Positions 1 through 10,937 of a stretch of 38,117 bases of DNA are shown piece by piece (positions within the stretch are counted from its first letter, which is position 1; each line of letters opens with the position of its first letter). The stretch lies in NCBI GenBank assembly GCA_019637645.1, contig JAHBVH010000080.1, positions 1 through 38,117 of the forward strand. Direction: 5' to 3'. The stretch comes from Caldilineaceae bacterium. GTDB taxonomy: Bacteria; Chloroflexota; Anaerolineae; Caldilineales; Caldilineaceae. A program made the translations under genes and the position numbers. Under the pieces are notes generated by a model. It saw only the letters and a list, made by a program, of their open reading frames with translations. It was not told the origin of the DNA and searched no databases.

Positions 1-1888
<1,888 letters not shown>

Positions 1889-1924
1889 GTTTGTTCTTTC
1901 CTCCAGAGATATTTTTACTGCATG

Positions 1925-1940
1925 GGCGGAACAATCCGCC
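1925..1940 (-). promoter_or_regulatory. Small hairpin in the dnaK 5' leader
   Basis: A perfect 6-bp inverted repeat (GGCGGA, 4-base loop, TCCGCC) lies 37 to 52 bases upstream of the dnaK start. It could be an RNA hairpin in the leader or a protein-binding palindrome. It is not a CIRCE element. No experimental or family support can be given from sequence alone. Confidence 0.35.
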
Positions 1941-2042
1941 GCACAAGAGTTCATTTTGTAATGCAGTTACCAGTCTACAGAGATTACGCAAGAATGTCAT
2001 TGCTTTTATGTTTGCGATGTGTTTGCGTTTTGGAGCCGCACC

Positions 2043-2069
2043 TTGAGAAACGCGCTTTTATGGTAAAAT
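2043..2069 (+). promoter_or_regulatory. Possible promoter for the NYN-domain gene
   Basis: TTGAGA (2043-2048) and TAAAAT (2064-2069) resemble -35 and -10 boxes, but the 15-base spacer is short. It would leave a leader of about 265 bases before the gene at 2345. The rest of the 1889-2344 divergent region shows no convincing gene. Confidence 0.3.
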
Positions 2070-2344
2070 GTCCGCATACTGATTCCGCGGCAGTTACTGC
2101 CGCGAGGCAATTCACATAGCCGTGCCGCAGGATCAACGCCGAAAATCTGCACTTCCATTCTCCGCTGATGCCTACTTGCACCCCTTCGTGAACCGTTCTG
2201 GAACATCGTCGTTGTAGATTATTGTCAAACCGTATTCCCTTCTCTGCACCTTCCCACTGGTCGTGCGCCGATCCCCGTGTCCTGTTCGCCGGCGCGAGAA
2301 AGCACTTCAAAAAATAGCAGGGAGACTCTTACGAGTAACCAAAT

Positions 2345-4360
2345 ATGAGTAACCAGATTGCTGTCTTTATCGACTTTGAAAATGTTGCCCTTTGGGCAGA
2401 GCAGGAATTCCTCGATTTTGAGCTGACCCCACTGATGGAGTTTCTCCAGTCGCGCGGACCGGTGGTGTTGACGCGCGTCTATGGTGACTGGAGCCGCTTC
2501 TTCCGCTATCGCGACGACCTGATGAACAACGCTGTGGATCTTGTGCAGATCTACAGTGTGCGCGCTGGCAAGAACCGCGCCGATATCCGCATGGCGCTCG
2601 ATGCCATCGAAACCGCGATTACCCGCACCCAAATTCAAACCTTTGCCATCGTCTCGGGCGATAGCGACTTTGGCCCGCTGGTGAACAAGCTGCGCGAATA
2701 TGGGCGCTATACCCTGGGCATTGGGCCGCGGGCTGTCACGCATCCCCTATTGAGCCGCGCCTGTGATGAATTTGTCTACCTGGAAGCAGTCCTCAATGAC
2801 TTTCATGGGCTCGACGAACTCAATCCACCCATTCGCGCCGACAATGAAGAAGCGCGCAGCTTGCTGCTCAAAGCACTTCGCATCCATGAGCAGCGGGGCG
2901 AATTGCCCATTCTCGCCACTACCCTCAAGCAGACCATGTTGATGCTCGACTCGGCCTTTAACGAGACCAATTTTGGCTATAGTCAATTCCGTAACTGGCT
3001 TGAGTATAATAGCGACTTGCTCCAACTCTTTATGCGTGACCTCCAACTCTATGTCGCGCCCAAGGGCTTTGTCGTGCCGGGCGATGATAACGATACCCGT
3101 CCTTGGCAGTTGGAAATGGAGGGGCTCGAGGAGACGCGGCAGCCCATGCCCACCATCCTGCGCGTGACCGATAGCTTTCCCGAGCGACCACCACTGCGCC
3201 TCCAATATAAACAGATCTTTAACCGGCTCAAAATGACTGTGGTCGATCTCAGCACGCGGCGCGATGTGCTGCGCGATATCTATCGCGAATTGAGTGCCCG
3301 TGCTGGCGAACGGACGACGGATGAACTGTTAGAAGAGTTGTGCAACCGCTACGAATCTCAAGGCTTGTTGCGTAGCAAGACCATGCTTCGCCAAATCTGG
3401 CAGATGGGCTTTCGCCAACGCACCTTTGACTATCATGGCGAGGTGGCTTCGGTCCATGTGCCAGTTTGGCTGGACGGCGAAATCGATAGCGAGGCCACTT
3501 TTGTCCATCGGGCGGAATCGGGCTTTGTCTATGCCGTTGTCAACGCGGGCCTGGAGATCGATACCTCGGAATTGGCCGCAATTCTGCTCAATGATGCCGA
3601 TCAAGTGGACTATGTGCAAAGCCTGCTTGATGATCTGGTGCTCCGTAACTTGATCACCAAGCAAGAGGGGCGCTATGGCTTGCCCGGCCACCATGTGATC
3701 CCCTTTACCAACGAGCCAGCCCTACAGCCTGTTTGCTACGACATTGAGCATGTGCAACTGCCGGACAACTTGCCCCGCACCGTGGACAAGGCCAAAGCGC
3801 TGGCGAAAACCGCCATGCTACAGCGTTCGCAAGATTTTGCCGCTTCGGCCCGTAGCTATCTCTATGCCTGTCGCGTCCAGTGGGACGCCGTGGAAGAAGG
3901 GGAACCCGGCGCCAATCTCGAAGATCTCCGTTGGTATATGGCCTCCTACGCTTCGGTCAAGGCCGGTGAATTGTCCCAGATCCATCGGGACTATGCCCAT
4001 TCCCGTCCCTACTATCTCTCCTTCTTTTATTTAGTTCAGGAGGACGATCCGTTGTGGAGCCGCATGCGCGGGTTGATCAACCCCATGTTGTCCTACTACT
4101 GGGTCAACGCTTGGCGCGAACTGGGCATGAACGCGGGCAACCCGAGCCTCAACGCCACGACTCCCGCCGAGATCGCCATCCGTGCCGCCAGCCATGAGGA
4201 CCCCGAACTCTGTCGCCTCTGGTTTGCCATGACCAACAGCCTGGCCGAAGTCAACCCGGCCCTGGTGAAGCGGGTTGCTAACCAGATCCGGCTCAATCGC
4301 AACGAGTTGCCCGCAGCCACCCAAGTGGCGGACCAACTTGAACAGATGATGATGGAATAG
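2345..4360 (+). CDS. NYN-domain (PIN-like) protein with LOTUS/winged-helix domains
   Basis: A probable RNA-binding nuclease of 671 residues. The N-terminal ~155 residues form a NYN domain of the LabA/MARF1/Limkain b1 type. Its acidic residues are visible as FIDFEN (D10), NRADIRMALD (D80) and SGDSDF (D106, D108), which in this family bind the catalytic metal. Residues ~165-245 look like an OST-HTH/LOTUS domain (start RSLLLKAL, later LYVAPKGF). A second winged-helix-like stretch lies around 285-370, followed by a helical C-terminal region of about 250 residues with no recognised family. LOTUS domains bind RNA in eukaryotes, so RNA cleavage or surveillance is an inference. The gene is solitary and divergent from dnaK, with GGGAGA upstream. 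The start codon sits in a 9-bp direct repeat (GAGTAACCA twice). A strong hairpin follows the stop. Confidence 0.85.
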   Translation: MSNQIAVFIDFENVALWAEQEFLDFELTPLMEFLQSRGPVVLTRVYGDWSRFFRYRDDLMNNAVDLVQIYSVRAGKNRADIRMALDAIETAITRTQIQTFAIVSGDSDFGPLVNKLREYGRYTLGIGPRAVTHPLLSRACDEFVYLEAVLNDFHGLDELNPPIRADNEEARSLLLKALRIHEQRGELPILATTLKQTMLMLDSAFNETNFGYSQFRNWLEYNSDLLQLFMRDLQLYVAPKGFVVPGDDNDTRPWQLEMEGLEETRQPMPTILRVTDSFPERPPLRLQYKQIFNRLKMTVVDLSTRRDVLRDIYRELSARAGERTTDELLEELCNRYESQGLLRSKTMLRQIWQMGFRQRTFDYHGEVASVHVPVWLDGEIDSEATFVHRAESGFVYAVVNAGLEIDTSELAAILLNDADQVDYVQSLLDDLVLRNLITKQEGRYGLPGHHVIPFTNEPALQPVCYDIEHVQLPDNLPRTVDKAKALAKTAMLQRSQDFAASARSYLYACRVQWDAVEEGEPGANLEDLRWYMASYASVKAGELSQIHRDYAHSRPYYLSFFYLVQEDDPLWSRMRGLINPMLSYYWVNAWRELGMNAGNPSLNATTPAEIAIRAASHEDPELCRLWFAMTNSLAEVNPALVKRVANQIRLNRNELPAATQVADQLEQMMME

Positions 4361-4382
4361 GGAAGCCGCAGTTGAAACTGCA

Positions 4383-4449
4383 GGCTAACAACGAGAAGCC
4401 GCTTCAGCAGCTACACCCGAGCCGCTGAAACGGCTTCTCGTTGTTAGCC
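4383..4449. terminator. Long inverted repeat, bidirectional terminator or REP-like element
   Basis: Arms 4383-4408 and 4424-4449 are 26 bases each with one mismatch, around a 15-base loop. The element lies between the convergent NYN-domain gene and ppk2, so it probably terminates both. A smaller inverted repeat (GCAGTT, GA, AACTGC) lies immediately upstream at 4368-4381. The internal GAAGCCGCTTCAGC wording resembles the dispersed repeat at 5329, 7846 and 26946, so it may be a diverged member of that family. Confidence 0.75.
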
Positions 4450-4498
4450 GCGGGATTTATCCCTGTTTGGTGATTGTGTAACATTCGCTACGCAATCA

Positions 4499-5302
4499 CT
4501 ACGCAATCACAATCGCATCGAGCCCATCCTCTGGTGGTGGATAGCTCATCTTCAATCCTTCCAGCGTTTCCACAAGAATCTGCGAAATGACCAGGTTACG
4601 ATACCATTTTCGGTTGGCCGGGATGATATACCAGGGCGCCCAGGGGGTGCTGGTTTTGCTCAATAATTCTTCATAAGCGCTCATATAGTCCGGCCAGCGC
4701 TTGCGCTCTTCCAGGTCCGCTTTGTCAAATTTCCAATGCTTGGCAGGATCGTCCAGCCGGGCTTGGAGCCGCTCTTTCTGCTCGGCTTGGTCAATGTGGA
4801 GATAGAACTTGAGGATCGTCGTCCCTTCCTCGGCTAGCAGCTTTTCAAAGGCGTTGATCTGCTCATAGCGCCGCTGCCAAACTGCTTCTGGCACCAGATT
4901 GTGAACCCGCACCACCAAGACATCCTCATAATGACTGCGGTTGAAGATCGCCATTTCGCCATTGGCTGGCGTGTGTTGGTGAATGCGCCAGAGATAGTCG
5001 TGGGCAAGTTCATTGGGCGTTGGCTTTTTGAAGGCCGCCACCCGCACTCCCTGGGGGTTGACGCCATCAAAGACATGGCGGATCACCCCATCTTTGCCCC
5101 CGGTGTCCATCGCCTGGAGAACGATCAACACTTTGTGTTTGGCCTCGGCATAGAGCAGCTCTTGTAGCTGCTCTAACTGCGCATTGAGCTTGACCATGCG
5201 CGCTTGGCCCTTTTTCTTGTCGCCGGCAAAGGCGCGCGGATCGGATGGGTCCCATTGGGCTAAATGAATCGTACTGCCGGGCTGAACACGGTAGAAATCC
5301 AT
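4499..5302 (-). CDS. ppk2: Polyphosphate kinase 2 family nucleotide phosphotransferase
   Basis: A PPK2-family enzyme that transfers phosphate from inorganic polyphosphate to nucleotides (AMP or ADP), in the cytoplasm. The Walker A-like AMDTGGKDG is at residues ~64-72 and the Walker B-associated NRSHYEDV at ~121-128. The sequence downstream includes the FDKADLEERKRWPDYM lid region typical of the family. At 267 residues it fits the single-domain class (~260-300). The reading frame is open 30 codons further upstream, but that extension is translated repeat DNA and lacks family similarity. ATG 5302 is preceded by AAGGA and gives the expected MDFYRVQPG N-terminus, so it was chosen. The precise class (AMP- versus ADP-preferring) cannot be decided here. 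An 11-bp tandem duplication (CTACGCAATCA) covers the stop codon. Confidence 0.92.
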   Translation of the reverse strand: MDFYRVQPGSTIHLAQWDPSDPRAFAGDKKKGQARMVKLNAQLEQLQELLYAEAKHKVLIVLQAMDTGGKDGVIRHVFDGVNPQGVRVAAFKKPTPNELAHDYLWRIHQHTPANGEMAIFNRSHYEDVLVVRVHNLVPEAVWQRRYEQINAFEKLLAEEGTTILKFYLHIDQAEQKERLQARLDDPAKHWKFDKADLEERKRWPDYMSAYEELLSKTSTPWAPWYIIPANRKWYRNLVISQILVETLEGLKMSYPPPEDGLDAIVIA

Positions 5303-5328
5303 GGTGAGCTTTCCTTGCTTGGATGCGT

Positions 5329-5379
5329 CCACAGGCTGAAGCCCTGTGGCTGTCAGGAGAAGCCCCGCTGAAGCGGGCT
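5329..5379. repeat. Dispersed palindromic repeat, copy A (two hairpins)
   Basis: Two adjacent hairpins: CCACAGG/CCTGTGG with a 7-base loop (5329-5349), then AGCCCCGCT/AGCGGGCT (5361-5379). The same two-hairpin wording recurs at 7846 and 26946, always between genes. This marks a REP/MITE-like family rather than a single terminator. It lies directly upstream of ppk2 and would be in its leader. Confidence 0.75.
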
Positions 5380-5384
5380 CTGTT

Positions 5385-5433
5385 GCGACCATTGTGCGAG
5401 GCGGTTCACAGACCGGCCCCGCACAATGGTCGC
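5385..5433. repeat. Inverted repeat after uvrB, possible terminator
   Basis: Perfect 14-base arms (5385-5398 and 5420-5433) flank a 21-base centre that includes GTGCGAGGCGGTTCACAGA. Nearly the same centre occurs inside the element at 23722-23791. It starts three bases after the uvrB stop codon, so it may terminate uvrB, and it abuts repeat copy A. Confidence 0.65.
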
Positions 5434-5436
5434 CGC

Positions 5437-7470
5437 TTACGTCTTAATCTTGCCCAACTCTTCAATGCCACGCAACTCGACTAACTGGTCGCGTAACAGG
5501 GCGGCCTTTTCAAATTCGAGGGCTTTGGCCGCGTCCTTCATCTCTTTCTCGACCTGCTTGATCAACCGGGCTAGCTCATCTTTGGGGAGGCTGGCGGCAT
5601 CAAATGGGGCTGGGTCGCCACTATCTGCCTTATATTCTGGCTTGCTTTCGGCGATCACCTTGACGCGGTCGGTGAGGTCGCGGATGCTCTTGACAATGCT
5701 CTGGGGCTCGATGTTGTTTTCCAGATTATAGCGCATCTGGATTTCCCGGCGGCGGTTGGTTTCGCCAATGGCTACCTTCATGCTATCGGTCATCTTATCG
5801 GCATAAAGAATGGCCGTGCCCTCGAGATGGCGGGCGGCGCGACCAATGGTCTGGATCAGCGCATTCCCGCTGCGCAAGAAGCCTTCTTTGTCAGCGTCGA
5901 GAATCGCCACCAAGGTCACTTCGGGCAGGTCCAACCCTTCGCGCAGGAGGTTGATCCCGACGACCACATCGAAGATCCCCATGCGGAGATCGCGCAAGAT
6001 CTCCACCCGCTCAATGGTGTGAATGTCGCTGTGAAGATATTGGACCTTGATATTCAACTCGGCCAAGTACTCGGTCAAGTCTTCGGCCATGCGCTTGGTC
6101 AACGTGGTGACGAGCGCACGCTGGCCCTTGGCCACGCGAATCTTGATCTCGCGGACCAAGTCGTCGATCTGCCCTTCGGTTGGCCGCACTTCAACCACGG
6201 GATCGACCAACCCCGTGGGGCGAATCACCTGCTCTACGGTCTGCTCGGCATGGTCAGTCTCATACGGGCCAGGCGTCGCGCTGACATAGACGACCGTGTT
6301 GAGATGAGCCTCGAACTCTTCAAAACGTAGCGGGCGATTATCCAGCGCACTGGGAAGACGGAAGCCATAATCAACCAGCACTTCCTTGCGCGCCTTGTCG
6401 CCGTTATACATCCCCCGAATCTGCGGGACGGTCATGTGGCTCTCATCGATAAAGAGCAACCAGTCCGCGGGGAAATAGTCGAGCAGGGTCCACGGCGTAC
6501 TCCCCGCGGGGCGGCGGGCCAAGGGTCGGCTATAGTTCTCCACTCCGTTACAATAGCCAACCTCACGCAGCATCTCAATGTCGTACAGGGTGCGCTGCTT
6601 AATCCGTTGTGCTTCTAATAGCTTACCCTCTTGTTCAAAGCGTTTCACCTGATCAAGCATCTCTTGCTCAATCTCTTCAATCGCTTCGGTTAGCTTCTCT
6701 TGGGGTGTGACAAAGTGTTTGGCCGGATAGATGTCCACCTGTTGATGATCGGCCAGAATCTCGCCGGTCAGAACGTCGATCTCGCTGATCCGCTCGATCT
6801 CGTCGCCCCACATACTCACCCGGTAGGCGAACTCCCGTTCTGCGGGCTGCACTTCGAGAATATCGCCGCGGACGCGGAACTTTCCACGTTGTAAGGTGCT
6901 ATCATTGCGGTCATAATAAATATCCACTAGATTCTTGAGCACCTGATTGCGCCGCGCCAGGTCACCCACTCGCAGATGCACTGCCGCCTGCCCATAGTCT
7001 TGTGGACTGCCCAAGCCGTAGATACAGGAGACCGAGGCTACGATGATCACATCGCGGCGGCTAAAGAGCGCGCTCGTCGAGGCCAACCGCAATCGGTCAA
7101 TTTCCTCATTGATCTGAGCGTCCTTTTCAATATAGGTGTCCGAACGCGGAATATAGGCTTCTGGCTGGTAGTAGTCATAATAAGAGACAAAGTATTCCAC
7201 GGCATTGTTAGGGAAGAACTCGCGAAACTCGCTGTAAAGCTGGGCAGCGAGCGTCTTATTGTGCGCCATGATCAGCGTTGGTTTCTGCACCTCTTCGATG
7301 ATCTTGGCCATGGCGAAAGTCTTGCCGGAGCCAGTGACTCCCAGCAAAACCTGGTGCTTCAAGCCTTCATTGACCCCGCTCACCAGCTTAGAAATTGCTT
7401 GTGGCTGATCGCCCATCGGTGCAAAATCACTGACAACTTTCAGTGGTGGCATATGCGTTTGACCCCCCAT
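5437..7470 (-). CDS. uvrB: UvrABC excinuclease subunit B
   Basis: DNA-damage-recognition helicase subunit of nucleotide excision repair. It is loaded by UvrA and directs incision by UvrC. Walker A GVTGSGKT is at residues ~44-51. The beta-hairpin region that clamps DNA is [20 protein letters not shown]. The DESH box, the [20 protein letters not shown] motif and the QTIGRAAR motif VI follow. A C-terminal UVR domain (about residues 635-672) would contact UvrC. At 677 residues it is the usual length. Two starts are possible: 7470 or 7452. The second gives [12 protein letters not shown], which matches the family N-terminus better, while neither has an ideal ribosome site. No uvrA or uvrC is adjacent. 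Confidence 0.97.
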   Translation of the reverse strand: MGGQTHMPPLKVVSDFAPMGDQPQAISKLVSGVNEGLKHQVLLGVTGSGKTFAMAKIIEEVQKPTLIMAHNKTLAAQLYSEFREFFPNNAVEYFVSYYDYYQPEAYIPRSDTYIEKDAQINEEIDRLRLASTSALFSRRDVIIVASVSCIYGLGSPQDYGQAAVHLRVGDLARRNQVLKNLVDIYYDRNDSTLQRGKFRVRGDILEVQPAEREFAYRVSMWGDEIERISEIDVLTGEILADHQQVDIYPAKHFVTPQEKLTEAIEEIEQEMLDQVKRFEQEGKLLEAQRIKQRTLYDIEMLREVGYCNGVENYSRPLARRPAGSTPWTLLDYFPADWLLFIDESHMTVPQIRGMYNGDKARKEVLVDYGFRLPSALDNRPLRFEEFEAHLNTVVYVSATPGPYETDHAEQTVEQVIRPTGLVDPVVEVRPTEGQIDDLVREIKIRVAKGQRALVTTLTKRMAEDLTEYLAELNIKVQYLHSDIHTIERVEILRDLRMGIFDVVVGINLLREGLDLPEVTLVAILDADKEGFLRSGNALIQTIGRAARHLEGTAILYADKMTDSMKVAIGETNRRREIQMRYNLENNIEPQSIVKSIRDLTDRVKVIAESKPEYKADSGDPAPFDAASLPKDELARLIKQVEKEMKDAAKALEFEKAALLRDQLVELRGIEELGKIKT

Positions 7471-7673
7471 TCTGCTTGCACATCAGCGTCACCTAACCCA
7501 CTATCGAACATCAGTTCTTAGGGGGTAAGTATACCGCGAAGCGAGTAATTTGTCTAGTCATTGACCGACCATTGACCGACCATTTACACCTGGAGCGGGT
7601 TGCTTCCTTGGCCCCAAACACGTATGCTATAGGCTGTCCTCGTTTCGCCAACTTTCAACAAGGAGCCTTGATC

Positions 7674-7817
7674 ATGAGCACTGCTACTGAACTCTGTTTC
7701 ACCCCAGCAACCGAGCTGGCCGCGGCTATCCGTCAGCGTCCACTTTCCCCCGTCCTACAGGCCGCGGCTGCCTTTGAGCAGGCCCAACCATGGACGGGGG
7801 TGCGGCCAATGCTTTAG
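7674..7817 (+). pseudogene. Amidase (GatA-like) N-terminal remnant
   Basis: A 47-codon frame begins at ATG 7674 behind AAGGAG. Its FTPATELAAAIRQRPLSPV segment resembles the extreme N-terminus of amidase-signature enzymes (typically 'ELaaaIR.relSPveVv'). Similarity stops after ~30 residues and the frame closes at 7817. The Lys-Ser-Ser catalytic core is absent, and a dispersed repeat follows 28 bases later. The likely reading is a deleted amidase gene whose start and ribosome site survive. Alternatively it is a chance short ORF, since the matching stretch is brief. Confidence 0.4.
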
Positions 7818-7845
7818 ATGCCTAGCCAGTGGTGAGCGCCACAGA

Positions 7846-7912
7846 CCCAGGCTGAAGCCCTGTGGCTGATAGCCGAAGCCCCGCGCAAGCGGGCTATAAC
7901 CTCAGTGCGCTT
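7846..7912. repeat. Dispersed palindromic repeat, copy B
   Basis: Matches copies A and C in the AGGCTGAAGCCCTGTGG and GAAGCCCCGC...GCGGGCT blocks. It shares the downstream CAGTGCGCTT (7903-7912) with copy C (27004-27013). It lies in the gene-poor stretch between uvrB and the LuxR-type regulator, next to the amidase remnant. Confidence 0.72.
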
Positions 7913-7926
7913 ATGAGGGGTAAGCA

Positions 7927-8037
7927 TTAAATTCGGTAATCCGCCCGAAAAGCCACCGGGTTAGCCAGCCACGCCGGCAAAAGCCCGCTTCCACGCCGGG
8001 CGATCAGCGTATCCCGCAACATTTTCGCAAGCTTCAT
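7927..8037 (-). CDS. Possible 36-residue protein, unknown
   Basis: A short minus-strand frame reads MKLAKMLRDTLIARRG... and ends in ...AFRADYRI. It is basic, has no signal peptide or membrane segment, and only a weak ribosome site (GGGCAGG). Its composition looks protein-like (Leu/Ala/Arg helix), so it may be a small gene or a fragment of a lost one. No family was recognised, and it could be chance. Confidence 0.22.
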   Translation of the reverse strand: MKLAKMLRDTLIARRGSGLLPAWLANPVAFRADYRI

Positions 8038-8095
8038 CAGGCTGCACCTGCCCTGCCTTACAAATAAATCGGACTATGCTGCGTAACAAGTTGCA

Positions 8096-8104
8096 TGATA
8101 TAAT
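8096..8104 (+). promoter_or_regulatory. Extended -10 promoter for the LuxR-type regulator
   Basis: TGATATAAT is a perfect extended -10 element (TG, one base, TATAAT), 74 bases before the start at 8178. No good -35 box is seen at the expected distance, as is common for extended -10 promoters. Confidence 0.6.
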
Positions 8105-8177
8105 GTGTATCTGTTTTCTACTCGGCTTCTTCCCGATTGGTCCGCACCATAGCACGTCCGACCTGAGTTAAGAGAAT

Positions 8178-10748
8178 ATGAGCAACCCTCGATCCGCTGC
8201 CGTGTTTGCCTATCCCATGCCGCTGACGCCCCTGTTGGGCCGCGATCTGGAAATTCGCGCCGTCTGTCGCCTGCTCCAGCAGCCCGATGTCCGTCTGATC
8301 ACCTTGACGGGCCCTGGTGGAGTGGGCAAGACACGCTTGGCCCTCCAAGTGGCGCAAACGTGCCAGCGCGCCTTTGCGGATGGCGCTGTAGTTGTCTCCT
8401 TGGTACCGATTCGCGATCCCGCCCTGGTGTTGCCAACCATTGCTCAGGCCCTGGGGATTCAAGATGCGGGCGATCTGCCACCGTTAGACCGGCTCCAGTC
8501 CTATCTACAGGAAAAAGAGTTGCTGCTCTTGCTGGATAATGTAGAACAAGTAGTCGCCGCTGCTCCAGCCTTGGCCCAACTTCTCATGACCTGTCCCTAT
8601 CTTACGCTGCTAGTGACCAGCCGGGCCGCGCTCCACCTTTCCGGAGAGTATACCTATCCGGTTGCGCCCTTGGCCTTGCCCGATCTACGGCAACTGCCGC
8701 CGCTTACAGACTTGGCGCAAATTCCCTCCGTTGCCCTCTTTGTGCAACGGACCCACGCAGCGATGCCTACCTTTCAACTCGATGAAACAAATGCGGCTGC
8801 CGTGGCTGCGCTCTGTGTGCATCTGGATGGATTACCATTGGCGCTTGAACTGGCCGCGGCGCGCAGTAAATGGCTGCCGCCGCACACGATCCTGGCCCGC
8901 CTTACCGCGACACCTGGTGCCCGGCTCCAATTGCTGCGTGGCGGACCGCTGGATGTCCCCGCCCGCCAACAAACCTTGCGCGAGACAATCGCCTGGAGCT
9001 ATCACCTGCTCACCCCGCCGGAACAGTTGCTTTTCCGTCGCCTAGCCGTCTTTGCGGGTGGTTTTACACTTACCGCGCTGGAAGCCTTCACCGAAGCTTG
9101 CGTTGGGCAAGCAGATCAAGCCGTATCGTCGCGGGCGACTGACCTGCTGCCTTTCACCGTATTAGATGGGCTAACCCAGCTGCTCGATAAGAGCTTGCTC
9201 ATTCCCATGGTCACGCCGTCCAGTCAGGCGGCACTTCAGCCGCGGTATACCTTGTTAGAAACCATTCGTGAATATGCGCTAGAACAGCTCACCTCGAGCG
9301 GCGAATTAGCGACGAGCCAGCAAGCTCACGCCAGTTACTATCTGGCCTTGGCTGTCGCCGCGGAACCCTATCTGGCGGGTCCCGAACAGGGGCGTTGGCT
9401 GGCGCAGCTGGAAACCGAACATGACAATTTGCGCGCTGCCTTGCACTGGTCCACGACCGCCGGAATGGTAGAAATCGCCCTGCCGCTGGCGGGCGCGCTC
9501 TGGTGGTTTTGGTATCGCCGCGGCTATTGGCATGAAGGACGCCAATGGTTACAACAGGTGTTGGCGCTGCCTGCGCCAACGGCAACCGCTATGCTGCCCT
9601 GGCGTGCCAAAGCGCTCAATGGGGCCGGCATTTTGGCCTACTATCAAGGTGATTATAGCCAAGCGACTACCCTCTCTGGTGCTAGTGTCAGACTTTTTCG
9701 CCAACTCAACGATAAACATGGTCTGGCGGGGGCTCTCCATGGCCTCGCTCTGGTGGCACGCAGCGCGGATCACTATGCCGTGGCGCAGGCCATCTATCAG
9801 GAAAGCCTAGCGCTCTACCGCGAAGTCGGCGATCATTCGCAAACCGCCTATACGCTTTTCTACTTCGGCGTTGTTTTCTGGTTCAAGGGAGATTATGCCG
9901 CAGCAGAGCCGCCCTTTCTGGAGTCATTGACCATGGCACAGGAACTGCACGACCCCAAGATGATAGCCTTTGCTGCTTTTGGGCTTGGTTATGTGGCGCT
10001 GGGGCGGTGTGATTATGTAGCTGCCCGCCGCTACTTTGAAGAATGTTTTCAAGCGAATACGCGCTTTGGCGATCAACGAGCACTTTCGCGGAGTAGCTAT
10101 GGCCTCGGTGATACGGCGATGGGGGAGTATGACTATCCAGCCGCTTACACCTATTACATGCAAAGTCTAACGCTCTGTCAAACGCTCGGAGACCGTTATG
10201 TTGCCATTTGGGCGTTAGAAGGCGTTGCCCGCGTGGCGAGTGCCTACGGACAATGGCGTTGCGCTGTGCAGTTATTAAGTGTCGGTGTCGCCTTGCATAA
10301 GCTTTTGGGCATTTCCCAGGCACCTTTTCGACAACCCACCTATACCGCTCTCCTTGCCACCCTCCGTACCCAACTGCCAGAGCCTGAATTTACCGCAGCT
10401 TGGGAAGCGGGGCAAGGGCTAAGCCTAACGCAAGCAATCCAACTGGCCCATGTGACGTCAACTGTTATTGCCGCCGCTAAGTCTGCACCAGCCTCGCCCC
10501 CTTCAAGCTCATCACCAGTGGCGCGCACCTTGGACAAAGCGCCGGAAAGCCTCACCCGGCGCGAAGCCGAGGTATTGCGCCTGGTTGTCACGGGCATGAC
10601 CGATGCGGAGATCGCCGCCACTCTGGTCGTCAGCCCGCGCACAGTCAATGCCCATCTCCGCTCGATCTACAGCAAATTAGGCGTAACCTCACGCCACGCC
10701 GCCACACACTATGCCCGGACTCAAGGGCTGGTCGATCCACTTGCCTAG
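8178..10748 (+). CDS. LuxR-family regulator with NB-ARC-type ATPase and TPR repeats
   Basis: A large transcriptional regulator of 856 residues. The N-terminal ATPase has Walker A GPGGVGKT (45-52), Walker B LLLLLDNVEQ (~115-124), the LLVTSRA sensor (~144-150) and a GLPLALELAA motif, as in NB-ARC/AfsR-like STAND ATPases. About residues 400-740 form tetratricopeptide-like helical repeats (YYQGDYSQA, FKGDYAAAEPPFLESL, YDYPAAYTYYMQSL). The last ~65 residues are a LuxR/GerE helix-turn-helix (LTRREAEVLRLVVTGMTD, then SPRTVNAHLRSIYSKLG). Such proteins oligomerise with nucleotide and ligand, then bind DNA. Ligand and targets are unknown. Its position just upstream of the oxidase/phosphotransferase operon makes that operon a candidate target. 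Confidence 0.9.
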   Translation: MSNPRSAAVFAYPMPLTPLLGRDLEIRAVCRLLQQPDVRLITLTGPGGVGKTRLALQVAQTCQRAFADGAVVVSLVPIRDPALVLPTIAQALGIQDAGDLPPLDRLQSYLQEKELLLLLDNVEQVVAAAPALAQLLMTCPYLTLLVTSRAALHLSGEYTYPVAPLALPDLRQLPPLTDLAQIPSVALFVQRTHAAMPTFQLDETNAAAVAALCVHLDGLPLALELAAARSKWLPPHTILARLTATPGARLQLLRGGPLDVPARQQTLRETIAWSYHLLTPPEQLLFRRLAVFAGGFTLTALEAFTEACVGQADQAVSSRATDLLPFTVLDGLTQLLDKSLLIPMVTPSSQAALQPRYTLLETIREYALEQLTSSGELATSQQAHASYYLALAVAAEPYLAGPEQGRWLAQLETEHDNLRAALHWSTTAGMVEIALPLAGALWWFWYRRGYWHEGRQWLQQVLALPAPTATAMLPWRAKALNGAGILAYYQGDYSQATTLSGASVRLFRQLNDKHGLAGALHGLALVARSADHYAVAQAIYQESLALYREVGDHSQTAYTLFYFGVVFWFKGDYAAAEPPFLESLTMAQELHDPKMIAFAAFGLGYVALGRCDYVAARRYFEECFQANTRFGDQRALSRSSYGLGDTAMGEYDYPAAYTYYMQSLTLCQTLGDRYVAIWALEGVARVASAYGQWRCAVQLLSVGVALHKLLGISQAPFRQPTYTALLATLRTQLPEPEFTAAWEAGQGLSLTQAIQLAHVTSTVIAAAKSAPASPPSSSSPVARTLDKAPESLTRREAEVLRLVVTGMTDAEIAATLVVSPRTVNAHLRSIYSKLGVTSRHAATHYARTQGLVDPLA

Positions 10749-10772
10749 GCAAGGCCTATCCCAAAAATAGGC
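10741..10772 (+). terminator. Palindromes at the end of the LuxR-type gene
   Basis: A perfect 12-bp palindrome TTGCCTAGGCAA (10741-10752) covers the stop codon. It is followed by a 6-bp stem GCCTAT/ATAGGC with a 7-base loop (10754-10772). There is no T-run, so termination is uncertain. A related CCTAGGCAAC sequence follows at 10778. Confidence 0.35.
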
Positions 10773-10937
10773 AACAACCTAGGCAACGTTGCCGTAGCGC
10801 ATCCGCTTTATTTCTGACAAACTATCCTTGTTCGTTGACTGTTGTAACCCAGGTAGCCCTGTTGTACCCCACCATGCCAACGAAATACCTATCGAGTTTT
10901 GTGCCTGAACCTGAACTGTATCAACAAGGAGAGCACC

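Noticed and set aside
1984..2310. 108-codon minus-strand frame in the dnaK/NYN divergent region
   Set aside because: No ribosome site and no protein-like composition. It overlaps the promoter-like sequence and reads as translated intergenic DNA.
5303..5392. N-terminal extension of ppk2 from ATG 5392
   Set aside because: It is translated palindromic repeat, has no family match, and a good ribosome site supports ATG 5302.
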